Shown in pieces: positions 38,605 through 49,840 of a DNA stretch of 64,000 nucleotides (within the stretch, counting starts at the first letter, position 1; every line of letters starts with the position of its first letter). Position numbers and translations under genes: made by a program. The DNA lies in NCBI RefSeq assembly GCF_032854445.1, contig NW_027018100.1, forward strand, positions 18,420 through 82,419, read 5' to 3'. The notes beneath the pieces were generated by a model. It was given only the letters and a program-made list of their open reading frames with translations, made no database searches and was not told the origin of the DNA. Source of the stretch: Liolophura sinensis (taxonomy: Eukaryota > Mollusca > Polyplacophora > Chitonida > Chitonidae).

Positions 38605-40491
38605 TCTGGGCTACCGAAGGGCACATAACTTATAATGAAAAGTTGAATATAGTAATGACCAGTCGCGATTGTACATAGTTAATGTAGCCGATTTCAATTC
38701 GCAAAAAGACCAGGCAAAAATCCAAAAGTAGAAAAACTGTTCCAATGCTGCTGGTAAGAGGCTAATCCGACGTATTTTTTGACGAGAAATCGAATGGTGC
38801 AAACCGCGTTGCTCTCCGACCAATACTTTTGGCTATAGCCACAAATGAATAATCATTGATGTCAAGATCACGTGCCCAGCAACGGCTCTTACTCCATGGA
38901 AACCAAGGAAATTTGCAATTTTTCAACAGCTGGAGATGCCTGGCCCAATTGCGCATCTTTTGGCACCTTATTAATGTGGGTCAGTGTTAAATTGTACTTT
39001 TTACAGCGGACTGTATCAAGTACCTTGTGTTTTTTTTATATACAAATGGTGTGGTTTTTCTACATGTAGATAAAGACATTGAGTTTGTCTTCGACTTAGA
39101 AGTAAGACAACTGCTGGGTGAGTTAAATGGGCTTGGCCCAAAGATTTGACGTCGTCTGGGCTACCGAAGGGCACATAACTTATAATGAAAAGTTGAATAT
39201 AGTAATGACCAGTCGCGATTGTACATAGTTAATGTAGCCGATTTCAATTAGCAAAAAGACCTGGCAAAAATCCAAAAGTGGAAAAACTGTTCCAATGCTG
39301 CTGGTAAGAGGCTAATCCGACGTATTTTTTGACGAGAAATCGAATGGTGCAAACCGCGTTGCTCTCCGACCAATATTTTTGGCTGTAGCCACAAATGAAT
39401 AATCATTGATGTCAAGATCACGTGCCCAGCAACTGCTCTTACTCCATGGAAACCAAGGAAATTTGCAATTTTTCAACAGCTGGAGATGCCTGGCCCAATT
39501 GCGCATCTTTTGGCACCTTATTGATGTGGGTCATTGTTAAATTGTACTTTTTACAGCGGACTGTATCAAGTACCTTGTGTTTTTTTTATATACAAATGGT
39601 GTGGTTTTTCTACATGTAGATAAAGACATTGAGTTTGTCTTCGACTTAGAAGTAAGACAACTGCTGGGTGAGTTAAATGGGCTTGGCCCAAAGATTTGAC
39701 GTCGTCTGGGCTACCGAAGGGCACATAACTTATAATGAAAAGTTGAATATAGTAATGACCAGTCGCGATTGTACATAGTTAATGTAGCCGATTTCAATTA
39801 GAAAAAACACCAGGCAAAAATCCAAAAGTGGAAAAACTGTTCCAATGCTGCTGGTAAGAGGCTAATCCGACGTATTTTTTGACGAGAAATCGAATGGTGC
39901 AAACCGCGTTGCTCTCCGACCAATACTTTTGGCTGTAGCCACAAATGAATAATCATTGATGTCAAGATCACGTGCCCAGCAACGGCTCTTACTCCATGGA
40001 AACCAAGGAAATTTGCAATTTTTCAACACCTGGAGATGCCTGGCCCAATTGCGCATCTTTTGGCACCTTATTGATGTGGGTCAGTGTTCAATTGTACTTT
40101 TTACAGCGGACTGTATCAAGTACCTTGTGTTTTTTTTATATACAAATGGTGTGGTTTTTCTACATGTAGATAAAGACATTGAGTTTGTCTTCGACTTAGA
40201 AGTAAGACATTTGCTGGGTGAGTTAAATGGGCTTGGCCCAAAGATTTGACGTCGTCTGGGCTACCGAAGGCCACATAACTTATAATGAAAAGTTGAATAT
40301 AGTAATGACCAGTCGCGATTGTACATAGTTAATGTAGCCGATTTCAATTAGCAAAAAGACCAGGCAAAAATCCAAAAGTGGAAAAACTGTTCCAATGCTG
40401 CTGGTAAGAGGCTAATCCGACGTATTTTTTGACGAGAAATCGAATGGTGCAAACCGCGTTGCTCTCCGACCAATACTTTTGGCTGTAGCCA

Positions 40492-42691
40492 CAAATGAAT
40501 AATCATTGATGTCAAGATCACGTGCCCAGCAACGGCTCTTACTCCATGGAAACCAAGGAAATTTGCAATTTTTCAACAGCTGGAGATGCCTGGCCCAATT
40601 GCGCATCTTTTGGCACCTTATTGATGTGGGTCAGTGTTCAATTGTACTTTTTACATCAGACTTTATCATGTACCTTGTGTTTTTTTTATATACAAATGGT
40701 GTGGTTTTTCTACATGTAGATAAAGACATTGAGTTTGTCTTCGACTTAGAAGTAAGACATTTGCTGGGTGAGTTAAATGGGCTTGGCCCAAAGATTTGAC
40801 GTCGTCTGGGCTACCGAAGGGCACATAACTTATAATGAAAAGTTGAATATAGTAATGACCAGTCGCGATTGTACATAGTTAATGTAGCCGATTTCAATTA
40901 GAAAAAATACCAGGCAAAAATCCAAAAGTGGAAAAACTGTTAAAATGCTGCTGGTAAGAGGCTAATCCGACGTATTTTTTGACGAGAAATCGAATGGTGC
41001 AAACCGCGTTGCTCTCCGACCAATACTTTTGACTGTAGCCACAAATGAATAATCATTGATTTCAAGATCATGTGCCCAGCAACGGCTCTTACTCCATGGA
41101 AACCAAGGAAATTTGCAATTTTTCAACAGCTGGAGATGCCTGGCCCAATTGCGCATCTTTTGGCACCTTATTGATGTGGGTCAGTGTTCAATTGTACTTT
41201 TTACAGCGGACTGTATCAAGTACCTTGTGTTTTTTTTATATACAAATGGTGTGGTTTTTCTACATGTAGATAAAGACATTGAGTTTGTCTTCGACTTAGA
41301 AGTAAGACATTTGCTGGGTGAGTTAAATGGGCTTGGCCCAAAGATTTGACGTCGTCTGGGCTACCGAAGGGCACATAACTTATAATGAAAAGTTGAATAT
41401 AGTAATGACCAGTCGCGATTGTACATAGTTAATGTAGCCGATTTCAATTCGCAAAAAGACCAGGCAAAAATCCAAAAGTGGAAAAACTGTTCCAATGCTG
41501 CTGGTAAGAGGCTAATCCGACGTATTTTTTGACGAGAAATCGAATGGTGCAAACCGCGTTGCTCTCCGACCAATACTTTTGGCTGTAGCCACAAATGAAT
41601 AATCATTGATGTCAAGATCACGTGCCCAGCAACGGCTCTTACTCCATGGAAACCAAGGAAATTTGCAATTTTTCAACAGCTGGAGATGCCTGGCCCAATT
41701 GCGCATCTTTTGGCACCTTATTAATGTGGGTCAGTGTTAAATTGTACTTTTTACAGCGGACTGTATCAAGTACCTTGTGTTTTTTTTATATACAAATGGT
41801 GTGGTTTTTCTACATGTAGATAAAGACATTGAGTTTGTCTTCGACTTAGAAGTAAGACAACTGCTGGGTGAGTTAAATGGGCTTGGCCCAAAGATTTGAC
41901 GTCGTCTGGGCTACCGAAGGGCACATAACTTATAATGAAAAGTTGAATATAGTAATGACCAGTCGCGATTGTACATAGTTAATGTAGCCGATTTCAATTA
42001 GCAAAAAGACCTGGCAAAAATCCAAAAGTGGAAAAACTGTTCCAATGCTGCTGGTAAGAGGCTAATCCGACGTATTTTTTGACGAGAAATCGAATGGTGC
42101 AAACCGCGTTGCTCTCCGACCAATATTTTTGGCTGTAGCCACAAATGAATAATCATTGATGTCAAGATCACGTGCCCAGCAACTCCTCTTACTCCATGGA
42201 AACCAAGGAAATTTGCAATTTTTCAACAGCTGGAGATGCCTGGCCCAATTGCGCATCTTTTGGCACCTTATTGATGTGGGTCATTGTTAAATTGTACTTT
42301 TTACAGCGGACTGTATCAAGTACCTTGTGTTTTTTTTATATACAAATGGTGTGGTTTTTCTACATGTAGATAAAGACATTGAGTTTGTCTTCGACTTAGA
42401 AGTAAGACAACTGCTGGGTGAGTTAAATGGGCTTGGCCCAAAGATTTGACGTCGTCTGGGCTACCGAAGGGCACATAACTTATAATGAAAAGTTGAATAT
42501 AGTAATGACCAGTCGCGATTGTACATAGTTAATGTAGCCGATTTCAATTCGCAAAAAGACCAGGCAAAAATCCAAAAGTAGAAAAACTGTTCCAATGCTG
42601 CTGGTAAGAGGCTAATCCGACGTATTTTTTGACGAGAAATCGAATGGTGCAAACCGCGTTGCTCTCCGACCAATACTTTTGGCTATAGCCA
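40492..42691. repeat. Four monomers h2-X-N-S, copy 2 of an 11-monomer duplication
   Basis: Starts are 40492, 41042, 41592 and 42142, all 550 bp. They repeat the classes of 34443-36642 in order, with an ttgactgtag change private to the end of the first copy. The S monomer (aactcct) has 439A and 544A at its right end, whereas the upstream S copy has the 411A/417C A-tract there, so the duplication boundary or a later conversion lies inside this monomer. Confidence 0.88.
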
Positions 42692-44891
42692 CAAATGAAT
42701 AATCATTGATGTCAAGATCACGTGCCCAGCAACGGCTCTTACTCCATGGAAACCAAGGAAATTTGCAATTTTTCAACAGCTGGAGATGCCTGGCCCAATT
42801 GCGCATCTTTTGGCACCTTATTAATGTGGGTCAGTGTTAAATTGTACTTTTTACAGCGGACTGTATCAAGTACCTTGTGTTTTTTTTATATACAAATGGT
42901 GTGGTTTTTCTACATGTAGATAAAGACATTGAGTTTGTCTTCGACTTAGAAGTAAGACAACTGCTGGGTGAGTTAAATGGGCTTGGCCCAAAGATTTGAC
43001 GTCGTCTGGGCTACCGAAGGGCACATAACTTATAATGAAAAGTTGAATATAGTAATGACCAGTCGCGATTGTACATAGTTAATGTAGCCGATTTCAATTC
43101 GCAAAAAGACCAGGCAAAAATCCAAAAGTGGAAAAACTGTTCCAATGCTGCTGGTAAGAGGCTAATCCGACGTATTTTTTGACGAGAAATCGAATGGTGC
43201 AAACCGCGTTGCTCTCCGACCAATACTTTTGGCTGTAGCCACAAATGAATAATCATTGATGTCAAGATCACGTGCCCAGCAACGGCTCTTACTCCATGGA
43301 AACCAAGGAAATTTGCAATTTTTCAACAGCTGGAGATGCCTGGCCCAATTGCGCATCTTTTGGCACCTTATTAATGTGGGTCAGTGTTAAATTGTACTTT
43401 TTACAGCGGACTGTATCAAGTACCTTGTGTTTTTTTTATATACAAATGGTGTGGTTTTTCTACATGTAGATAAAGACATTGAGTTTGTCTTCGACTTAGA
43501 AGTAAGACAACTGCTGGGTGAGTTAAATGGGCTTGGCCCAAAGATTTGACGTCGTCTGGGCTACCGAAGGGCACATAACTTATAATGAAAAGTTGAATAT
43601 AGTAATGACCAGTCGCGATTGTACATAGTTAATGTAGCCGATTTCAATTAGCAAAAAGACCTGGCAAAAATCCAAAAGTGGAAAAACTGTTCCAATGCTG
43701 CTGGTAAGAGGCTAATCCGACGTATTTTTTGACGAGAAATCGAATGGTGCAAACCGCGTTGCTCTCCGACCAATATTTTTGGCTGTAGCCACAAATGAAT
43801 AATCATTGATGTCAAGATCACGTGCCCAGCAACTCCTCTTACTCCATGGAAACCAAGGAAATTTGCAATTTTTCAACAGCTGGAGATGCCTGGCCCAATT
43901 GCGCATCTTTTGGCACCTTATTGATGTGGGTCATTGTTAAATTGTACTTTTTACAGCGGACTGTATCAAGTACCTTGTGTTTTTTTTATATACAAATGGT
44001 GTGGTTTTTCTACATGTAGATAAAGACATTGAGTTTGTCTTCGACTTAGAAGTAAGACAACTGCTGGGTGAGTTAAATGGGCTTGGCCCAAAGATTTGAC
44101 GTCGTCTGGGCTACCGAAGGGCACATAACTTATAATGAAAAGTTGAATATAGTAATGACCAGTCGCGATTGTACATAGTTAATGTAGCCGATTTCAATTA
44201 GAAAAAACACCAGGCAAAAATCCAAAAGTGGAAAAACTGTTCCAATGCTGCTGGTAAGAGGCTAATCCGACGTATTTTTTGACGAGAAATCGAATGGTGC
44301 AAACCGCGTTGATCTCCGACCAATACTTTTGGCTGTAGCCACAAATGAATAATTATTGATGTCAAGATCACGTGCCCAGCAACTGCTCTTACTCCATGGA
44401 AACCAAGGAAATTTGCAATTTTTCAACAGCTGGAGATGCCTGGCCCAATTGCGCATCTTTTGGCACCTTATTGATGTGGGTCAGTGTTAAATTGTACTTT
44501 TTACAGCGGACTGTATCAAGTACCTTGTGTTTTTTTTATATACAAATGGTGTGGTTTTTCTACATGTAGATAAAGACATTGAGTTTGTCTTCGACTTAGA
44601 AGTAAGACAACTTCTGGGTGAGTTAAATGGGCTTGGCCCAAAGATTTGACGTCGTCTGGGCTACCGAAGGGCACATAACTTATAATGAAAAGTTGAATAT
44701 AGTAATGACCAGTCGCGATTGTACATAGTTAATGTAGCCGATTTCAATTAGAAAAAACACCAGGCAAAAATCCAAAAGTGGAAAAACTGTTCCAATGCTG
44801 CTGGTAAGAGGCTAATCCGACGTATTTTTTGACGAGAAATCGAATGGTGCAAACCACGTTGCTCTCCGACTAATACTTTTGGCTGTAGCCA
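42692..44891. repeat. Four monomers N, N, S, C/L with local duplication of N
   Basis: Starts are 42692, 43242, 43792 and 44342, all 550 bp. Two N copies lie side by side (42692 with 409C, 43242 with 421T and 535T), following the N and S at 41592 and 42142. The N-S pair is therefore present at 41592-42691 and 43242-44341, separated by one N monomer. This looks like a recent local duplication by exchange at a distance of three monomers. Confidence 0.87.
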
Positions 44892-47800
44892 CAAATGAAT
44901 AATCATTGATGTCAAGATCACGTGCCCAGCAACGGCTCTCACTCCATGGAAACCAAGGAAATTTGCAATTTTTCAACAGCTGGAGATGCCTGACCCAATT
45001 GCGCATCTTTTGGCACCTTATTGATGTGGGTCAGTGTTCAATTGTACTTTTTACAGCGGACTGTATCAAGTACCTTGTGTTTTTTTATATACAAATGGTG
45101 TGGTTTTTCTACATGTAGATAAAGACATTGAGTTTGTCTTCGACTTAGAAGTAAGACATTTGCTGGGTGAGTTGAATGGGCTTGGCCCAAAGATTTGACG
45201 TCGTCTGGGCTACCGAAGGGCACATAACTTATAATGAAAAGTTGAAAATAGTAATGACCAGTCGCGATTGTACATAGTTAATGTAGCCGATTTCAATTCG
45301 CAAAAAGACCAGGCAAAAATCCAAAAGTGGAAAAACTGTTCCAATGCTGCTGGTAAGAGGCTAATCCGACGTATTTTTTGACGAGAAATCGAATGGTGCA
45401 AACCGCGTTGCTCTCCGACCAATACTTTTGGCTGTAGCCACAAATGAATAATCATTGATGTCAAGATCACGTGCCCAGCGACGGCTCTTACTCCATGGAA
45501 ACCAAGGAAATTTGCAATTTTTCAACAGCTGGAGATGCCTGGCCCAATTGCGCATCTTTTGGCACCTTATTGATGTGGGTCAGTGTTCAATTGTACTTTT
45601 TACAGCGGACTGTATCAAGTACCTTGTGTTTTTTTTATATACAAATGGTGTGGTTTTTCTACATGTAGATAAAGACATTGAGTTTGTCTTCGACTTAGAA
45701 GTAAGACAACTGCTGGGTGAGTTAAATGGGCTTGGCCCAAAGATTTGACGTCGTCTGGGCTACCGAAGGGCACATAACTTATAATGAAAAGTTGAATATA
45801 GTAATGACCAGTCGCGATTGTACATAGTTAATGTAGCCGATTTCAATTAGAAAAAAGACCAGGCAAAAATCCAAAAGTGGAAAAACTGTTCCAATGCTGC
45901 TGGTAAAGAGGCTAATCCGACGTATTTTTTGACGAGAAATCGAATGGTGCAAACCGCGTTGCTCTCCGACCAATACTTTTGGCTGTAGCCACAAATGAAT
46001 AATCATTGATGTCAAGATCACGTGCCCAGCAACGGCTCTTACTCCATGGAAACCAAGGAAATTTGCAATTTTTCAACACCTGGAGATGCCTGGCCCAATT
46101 GCGCATCTTTTGGCACCTTATTGATGTGGGTCAGTGTTCAATTGTACTTTTTACAGCGGACTGTATCAAGTACCTTGTGTTTTTTTTTATATACAAATGG
46201 TGTGGTTTTTCTACATGTAGATAAAGACATTGAGTTTGTCTTCGACTTAGAAGTAAGACATTTGCTGGGTGAGTTAAATGGGCTTGGCCCAAAGATTTGA
46301 CGTCGTCTGGGCTACCGAAGGGCACATAACTTATAATGAAAAGTTGAATATAGTAATGACCAGTCGCGATTGTACATAGTTAATGTAGCCGATTTCAATT
46401 CGCAAAAAGACCAGGCAAAAATCCAAAAGTAGAAAAACTGTTCCAATGCTGCTGGTAAGAGGCTAATCCGACGTATTTTTTGACGAGAAATCGAATGGTG
46501 CAAACCGCGTTGCTCTCCGACCAATACTTTTGGCTATAGCCACAAATGAATAATCATTGATGTCAAGATCACGTGCCCAGCAACGGCTCTTACTCCATGG
46601 AAACCAAGGAAATTTGCAATTTTTCAACAGCTGGAGATGCCTGGCCCAATTGCGCATCTTTTGGCACCTTATTAATGTGGGTCAGTGTTAAATTGTACTT
46701 TTTACAGCGGACTGTATCAAGTACCTTGTGTTTTTTTTATATACAAATGGTGTGGTTTTTCTACATGTAGATAAAGACATTGAGTTTGTCTTCGACTTAG
46801 AAGTAAGACAACTGCTGGGTGAGTTAAATGGGCTTGGCCCAAAGATTTGACGTCGTCTGGGCTACCGAAGGGCACATAACTTATAATGAAAAGTTGAATA
46901 TAGTAATGACCAGTCGCGATTGTACATAGTTAATGTAGCCGATTTCAATTAGCAAAAAGACCTGGCAAAAATCCAAAAGTGGAAAAACTGTTCCAATGCT
47001 GCTGGTAAGAGGCTAATCCGACGTATTTTTTGACGAGAAATCGAATGGTGCAAACCGCGTTGCTCTCCGACCAATATTTTTGGCTGTAGCCACAAATGAA
47101 TAATCATTGATGTCAAGATCACGTGCCCAGCAACTGCTCTTACTCCATGGAAACCAAGGAAATTTGCAATTTTTCAACAGCTGGAGATGCCTGGCCCAAT
47201 TGCGCATCTTTTGGCACCTTATTGATGTGGGTCATTGTTAAATTGTACTTTTTACAGCGGACTGTATCAAGTACCTTGTGTTTTTTTTATATACAAATGG
47301 TGTGGTTTTTCTACATGTAGATAAAGACATTGAGTTTGTCTTCGACTTAGAAGTAAGACAACTGCTGGGTGAGTTAAATGGGCTTGGCCCAAAGATTTGA
47401 CGTCGTCTGGGCTACCGAAGGGCACATAACTTATAATGAAAAGTTGAATATAGTAATGACCAGTCGCGATTGTACATAGTTAATGTAGCCGATTTCAATT
47501 AGAAAAAACACCAGGCAAAAATCCAAAAGTGGAAAAACTGTTCCAATGCTGCTGGTAAGAGGCTAATCCGACGTATTTTTTGACGAGAAATCGAATGGTG
47601 CAAACCGCGTTGATCTCCGACCAATACTTTTGGCTGTAGCCACAAATGAATAATTATTGATGTCAAGATCACGTGCCCAGCAACTGCTCTTACTCCATGG
47701 AAACCAAGGAAATTTGCAATTTTTCAACAGCTGGAGATGCCTGGCCCAATTGCGCATCTTTTGGCACCTTATTGATGTGGGTCAGTGTTAAATTGTACTT

Positions 47801-48190
47801 TTTACAGCGGACTGTATCAAGTACCTTGTGTTTTTTTTATATACAAATGGTGTGGTTTTTCTACATGTAGATAAAGACATTGAGTTTGTCTTCGACTTAG
47901 AAGTAAGACAACTTCTGGGTGAGTTAAATGGGCTTGGCCCAAAGATTTGACGTCGTCTGGGCTACCGAAGGGCACATAACTTATAATGAAAAGTTGAATA
48001 TAGTAATGACCAGTCGCGATTGTACATAGTTAATGTAGCCGATTTCAATTAGAAAAAACACCAGGCAAAAATCCAAAAGTGGAAAAACTGTTCCAATGCT
48101 GCTGGTAAGAGGCTAATCCGACGTATTTTTTGACGAGAAATCGAATGGTGCAAACCACGGCTCTCCGACCAATACTTTTGGCTGTAGCCA
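44892..48190. repeat. Six monomers A, D, P, N, C-i, C/L: copy 2 of a 14-monomer duplication
   Basis: Starts are 44892, 45441, 45992, 46543, 47093 and 47643. They repeat 37193-39941 with offsets of 7,699-7,701 bp, sharing ctcactcc, gaaaatag, agcgacgg and cattgtt. Differences seen are gagttgaat in the first, an extra a in ggtaaagagg in the second, T9 in the third, and gatctccg after the fifth. The last monomer ends with aaaccacggctctccg, where four bases of the usual ccacgttgctctcc are missing (about 48157-48161). Confidence 0.88.
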
Positions 48191-49840
48191 CAAATGAATA
48201 ATCATTGATGTCAAGATCACGTGCCCAGCAACGGCTCTTACTCCATGGAAACCAAGGAAATTTGCAATTTTTCAACAGCTGGAGATGCCTGGCCCAATTG
48301 CGCATCTTTTGGCACCTTATTGATGTGGGTCAGTGTTCAATTGTACTTTTTACATCAGACTTTATCATGTACCTTGTGTTTTTTTTATATACAAATGGTG
48401 TGGTTTTTCTACATGTAGATAAAGACATTGAGTTTGTCTTCGACTTAGAAGTAAGACATTTGCTGGGTGAGTTAAATGGGCTTGGCCCAAAGATTTGACG
48501 TCGTCTGGGCTACCGAAGGGCACATAACTTATAATGAAAAGTTGAATATAGTAATGACCAGTCGCGATTGTACATAGTTAATGTAGCCGATTTCAATTAG
48601 AAAAAATACCAGGCAAAAATCCAAAAGTGGAAAAACTGTTAAAATGCTGCTGGTAAGAGGCTAATCCGACGTATTTTTTGACGAGAAATCGAATGGTGCA
48701 AACCGCATTGCTCTCCGACCAATACTTTTGGCTGTAGCCACAAATGAATAATCATTGATGTCAAGATCACGTGCCCAGCAACGGCTCTTACTACATGGAA
48801 ACCAAGGAAATTTGCAATTTGTCAACAGCTGGAGATGCCTGGCCCAATTGCGCATCTTTTGGCACCTTATTGATGTGGGTCAGTGTTCAGTTGTACTTTT
48901 TACAGCAGACTGTATCATGTACCTTGTGTTTTTTTTATATACAAATGGTGTGGTTTATCTACATGTAGATAAAGACATTGAGTTTGTCTTCGACTTAGAA
49001 GTAAGACATTTGCTGGGTGAGTTAAATGGGCTTGGCCCAAAGATTTGACGTCGTCTGGGCTACCGAAGGGCACATAACTTATAATGAAAAGTTGAATATA
49101 GTAATGACCAGTCGCGATTGTACATAGTTAATGTAGCCGATTTCAATTCGCAAAAAGACCAGGCAAAAATCCAAAAGTGGAAAAACTGTTCCAATGCTGC
49201 TGGTAAGAGGCTAATCCGACGTATTTTTTAACGAGAAATCGAATGGTGCAAACCGCGTTGCTCTCTGACCAATACTTTTGGCTGTAGCCACAAATGAATA
49301 ATCATTGATGTCAAGATCACGTGCCCAGCAACTGCTCTTACTCCATGGAAACCAAGGAAATTTGCAATTTTTCAACAGCTGGAGATGCCTGGCCCAATTG
49401 CGCATCTTTTGGCACCTTATTAATGTGGGTCAGTGTTAAATTGTACTTTTTACAGCGGACTGTATCAAGTACCTTGTGTTTTTTTTATATACAAATGGTG
49501 TGGTTTTTCTACATGTAGATAAAGACATTGAGTTTGTCTTCGACTTAGAAGTAAGACAACTGCTGGGTGAGTTAAATGGGCTTGGCCCAAAGATTTGACG
49601 TCGTCTGGGCTACCGAAGGGCACATAACTTATAATGAAAAGTTGAATATAGTAATGACCAGTCGCGATTGTACATAGTTAATGTAGCCGATTTCAATTCG
49701 CAAAAAGACCAGGCAAAAATCCAAAAGTGGAAAAACTGTTCCAATGCTGCTGGTAAGAGGCTAATCCGACGTATTTTTTGACGAGAAATCGAATGGTGCA
49801 AACCGCGTTGCTCTCCGACCAATACTTTTGGCTGTAGCCA
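48191..49840. repeat. h2-YV-CN triplet, copy 1 of a recent 26-monomer-distant duplicate
   Basis: Starts are 48191, 48741 and 49291, all 550 bp. The order is h2 with 451A452A and 517A (cgcattg); YV with ttcagttg, 217A, and a tail of tttttaacgag and ctctctgacc; then C with 132A/148A and Q. Read side by side, 48191-49694 and 62497-64000 show no difference. The YV copy contains a perfect 20-bp palindrome (annotated separately). Confidence 0.92.
48954..48973. repeat. Perfect 20-bp palindrome (YV monomer, 217A)
   Basis: The 20 bases from 48954 read the same on both strands, with TCTACATGTAGA as the core. In other monomers the same site (214-233) has T at 217, leaving a 12-bp perfect core and one mismatched pair outside it. 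Whether it binds a protein or merely forms a cruciform is unknown. Confidence 0.9.

Larger units (their letters stand above)
38292..38841 (+). repeat. Reference monomer (exactly 550 bp)
   Basis: This copy is free of private indels and serves to number the repeat. Map: CACGTG E-box palindrome 28-33; CCATGG 53-58; CAATTG 106-111; acceptor-like tactttttacag 154-165; T8 followed by ATATAC 189-202; near-palindrome 214-233; donor-like ggtgagt 276-282; hairpin tgggc-ttg-gccca 287-299; TGACGTCG 306-313; TCGCGA 372-377; A-rich stretch 411-416 and 425-445; second donor-like ggtaaga 462-468; CpG-dense end 471-530; ggct-gt-agcc inverted repeat 540-549. I count 19 CpGs. It is class P (88C) with 439A and 544A. 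No RNA-gene signature (5S, tRNA, U1, U2, U6) was recognised in it. Confidence 0.9.
36643..40491. repeat. Seven monomers: C/L, A, D, P, N, C-i, P
   Basis: Starts are 36643, 37193, 37742, 38292, 38842, 39392 and 39942. The first has a lost g (ccatgaaacc) and ccaacaag. The second is A/T7 with ctcactcc (49C) and gaaaatag. The third has agcgacgg (40G). The fourth is P with 439A and 544A. The fifth is N with 421T and 535T. The sixth is C with 143T. The seventh is P with 330C. The first six, plus the two monomers before them, recur 14 monomers downstream at 43242-47642. Confidence 0.89.

Noticed and set aside
38792-38830. Internal Pol III promoter (A box and B box) on the minus strand, as in a tRNA-derived SINE
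   Set aside because: TGGTCGGAGAG and CATTCGATTTC resemble the boxes, but each departs at key positions and their spacing of about 27 nt is too short. No tRNA fold or A-rich tail follows.
38292-38841. CENP-B box
   Set aside because: Searching by eye for TTCGnnnnAnnCGGG on both strands, the closest is ttcgacttagaagta at 248-262. It keeps the first half but lacks CGGG.
38292-38841. Origin of the 550-bp monomer as an internal dimer or trimer of a shorter unit
   Set aside because: Only short coincidences were seen, such as cagt(4-5 nt)attgtac at about 141-156 and 370-383. No consistent internal alignment at half or a third of the length was found by eye; a self dot plot would settle it.
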